6,664 nt of DNA from an uncultured Blautia sp. (GTDB lineage Bacteria; Bacillota; Clostridia; Lachnospirales; Lachnospiraceae): the NCBI GenBank assembly GCA_900765525.1, contig CAAFRY010000240.1:1-6664 (forward strand). The letters are read 5' to 3'. Below are positions 5,912-6,664 of this stretch, piece after piece (position 1 is the stretch's first letter; each line of letters opens with the position of its first letter). The notes beneath the pieces were generated by a model. It was not told the DNA's origin and ran no database searches. It saw only the letters and a program-made list of their open reading frames with translations. The position numbers and the translations under genes are program-made.

Positions 5912-6358
5912 ATGAAACAGATAATAATAACGCTGTTTTTCTGCTTGCTTTTAGGCTGTGCCGGGATTTGGGGCTGCAGCGGACAGGAATGCCCTTTTGA
6001 TTTCAGTAATGCAGACCTGTCTGAAATTGAAAAAATTAAACTTTCCGGCACTACAGGTACTGAGAATGGTGAGTCCACTTATTTTTTATCAGAAGAGGAA
6101 AGTAAAGAATTTATTGATTTGCTGAAACGAGTAGAGCTTGGCCATGAAGTGGATGAGAGCCAAGCCTTAGGGAGCGGGGCTGTCAGCTATTACACCCTTT
6201 ATTTTTATGACGATGATTTCCTGGTAATCAGTCCTGGTTCTTATTTTAACGTGGATGGGGCATACTATTCTTTTGAAAATTATGACCAGTTATGGGATAG
6301 CTTCGTCTATTTTAACAGCCTCAAATCCCCAATAAATGAAAATGACAATCAGGATTAG
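5912..6358 (+). CDS. Small putative lipoprotein, function unknown
   Basis: A 148-residue protein with a short lysine-led signal sequence (MKQ, then hydrophobic residues 4-15). It has two possible lipobox cysteines: Cys16 in LLGC and Cys22 in IWGC. Lipidation at either would anchor it on the outer face of the membrane. The mature part is acidic, with an alpha/beta look: FLSEEESKEFIDLLKRVEL (58-76) reads as an amphipathic helix, and YYTLYFYDDDFLVI and DGAYYSFENYDQLWDSF look like strands plus a helix. I do not recognise the family. AGGGGAG at 5896-5902 is its ribosome binding site. It sits 43 bases after the anti-sigma gene with no terminator between, and a terminator follows, so it is the third gene of the sigma operon. 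A role as sensor or accessory to the anti-sigma, or as an envelope protein of the regulon, is inferred from position only. Confidence 0.8.
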   Translation: MKQIIITLFFCLLLGCAGIWGCSGQECPFDFSNADLSEIEKIKLSGTTGTENGESTYFLSEEESKEFIDLLKRVELGHEVDESQALGSGAVSYYTLYFYDDDFLVISPGSYFNVDGAYYSFENYDQLWDSFVYFNSLKSPINENDNQD

Positions 6359-6421
6359 CAATTTGGAATATAATGATTCAGCCTTTTGATTGTAAAATTA
6401 AGAATGAAGATGTGAAAAAAT

Positions 6422-6459
6422 AAAAACCTGGCGAATGAAAATTCGTACAGGTTTTTATT
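6422..6459. terminator. Intrinsic terminator of the sigma operon
   Basis: AAAAACCTG (6422-6430) pairs with CAGGTTTTT (6448-6456). After a small internal loop, CGAAT (6432-6436) pairs with ATTCG (6441-6445) around GAAA. A T-rich tail follows, and the A-rich left flank gives the reverse strand a T tract as well, so it may work in both directions. It lies 63 bases after the lipoprotein stop. Confidence 0.85.
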
Positions 6460-6537
6460 TTTGCCAGCAACGAGCCAAGCGGACATGCTTGCATCGGGGG
6501 ATTTGCCTTTTGAAAAACTTTTTTACATACATTTAAC

Positions 6538-6566
6538 TGTTCATGAAAAATTGAGAATGGTAGAAT
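6538..6566 (+). promoter_or_regulatory. Possible extended -10 promoter
   Basis: TGGTAGAAT at 6558-6566 fits an extended -10 (TGn then TAGAAT, five of six to consensus). The hexamer 17 bases upstream, TGTTCA at 6538-6543, is a poor -35. It would transcribe out of the right edge, through the palindrome at 6615-6632. The region is A/T-rich, so a chance match is possible. Confidence 0.3.
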
Positions 6567-6614
6567 GAAAAAAACGCTAGTGTACTGGCACGTTCATTTT
6601 CAGCATAATGACGT

Positions 6615-6632
6615 AGAATGAATTTTCATTCT
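6615..6632. repeat. Perfect 18-base palindrome
   Basis: AGAATGAATTTTCATTCT reads the same on both strands. GAATGAAAATTC in the loop side of the terminator at 6433-6444 is similar. It could be an operator for a dimeric regulator, as it lies about 50 bases after the candidate promoter, or one unit of a dispersed repeat. Confidence 0.6.
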
Positions 6633-6664
6633 GCAAGGCGGAGGAATGAGGCGTAGCGGTGGCT

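Larger units (their letters stand above)
6460..6664. other. Gene-free right edge with repeat-like sequence
   Basis: No coding region is supported. The stretch holds an AAGC/GCTT stem at 6477-6490, an imperfect hairpin at 6564-6598 (AATGAA with TTCATT), a perfect palindrome at 6615-6632, and a purine-rich end, GGCGGAGGAATGAGG at 6637-6651, that runs off the window. GTAGAATGAA occurs at 6560-6569 and 6613-6622. It looks like the start of another intergenic repeat or of the leader of a gene beyond the window. Confidence 0.5.

Noticed and set aside
6373..6381. ATGATTCAG after the lipoprotein gene as a further copy of the left-edge spacer
   Set aside because: It is a lone 9-mer with no adjoining palindrome like those at the left edge; another occurs inside the anti-sigma gene at 5513-5521, so chance is likely.
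6646..6664. ATG at 6646 after GGAGGA as the start of a new gene
   Set aside because: The purine-rich tract touches the ATG, leaving no spacing for ribosome binding, and only six codons are visible.

Overview
The window looks like chromosomal DNA from a Firmicutes gut-type anaerobe, most likely Lachnospiraceae (Blautia, Hungatella or Clostridium cluster XIVa kind). The grounds are moderate GC content, strong AGGAGG-type ribosome binding sites, the style of the LigA, MetA and sigma proteins, and intergenic hairpin repeats. The assignment rests on recognition, not on a search. All genes read rightward.

Layout. Positions 1-316 hold no gene; they contain a dense mosaic of at least five palindromes punctuated by ATGATTCA-type spacers. 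Positions 317-4040 are a probable operon: rluF (23S rRNA pseudouridine synthase), ligA (NAD-dependent DNA ligase with a noticeably divergent nucleotide pocket) and metA (homoserine O-acyltransferase, predicted from Glu111 to use acetyl-CoA). Gaps between the three are 17 and 47 bases, with no terminator inside. Positions 4041-4400 are intergenic: a possible folded RNA, a long bidirectional terminator hairpin, then a textbook ECF-type promoter.

Positions 4401-6358 are a self-contained ECF sigma module: a sigma factor that apparently starts at a CTG codon behind a perfect Shine-Dalgarno sequence, an overlapping zinc-finger anti-sigma factor with about eight membrane segments, and a small lipoprotein of unknown function. 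The likely circuit is that the anti-sigma holds the sigma at the membrane; on an unknown envelope signal the sigma is released and transcribes its own operon from the promoter at 4346-4374. A terminator at 6422-6459 closes the unit. The last 200 bases carry more palindromic repeat material and a possible extended -10 promoter pointing out of the window.

Most of the window is ordinary housekeeping plus an ECF module. The points most worth a second look are the LigA active-site substitutions, the CTG start of the sigma factor, the many-pass anti-sigma with its companion lipoprotein, and the left-edge hairpin mosaic. I saw no CRISPR array, insertion sequence, tRNA, rRNA or defence system.
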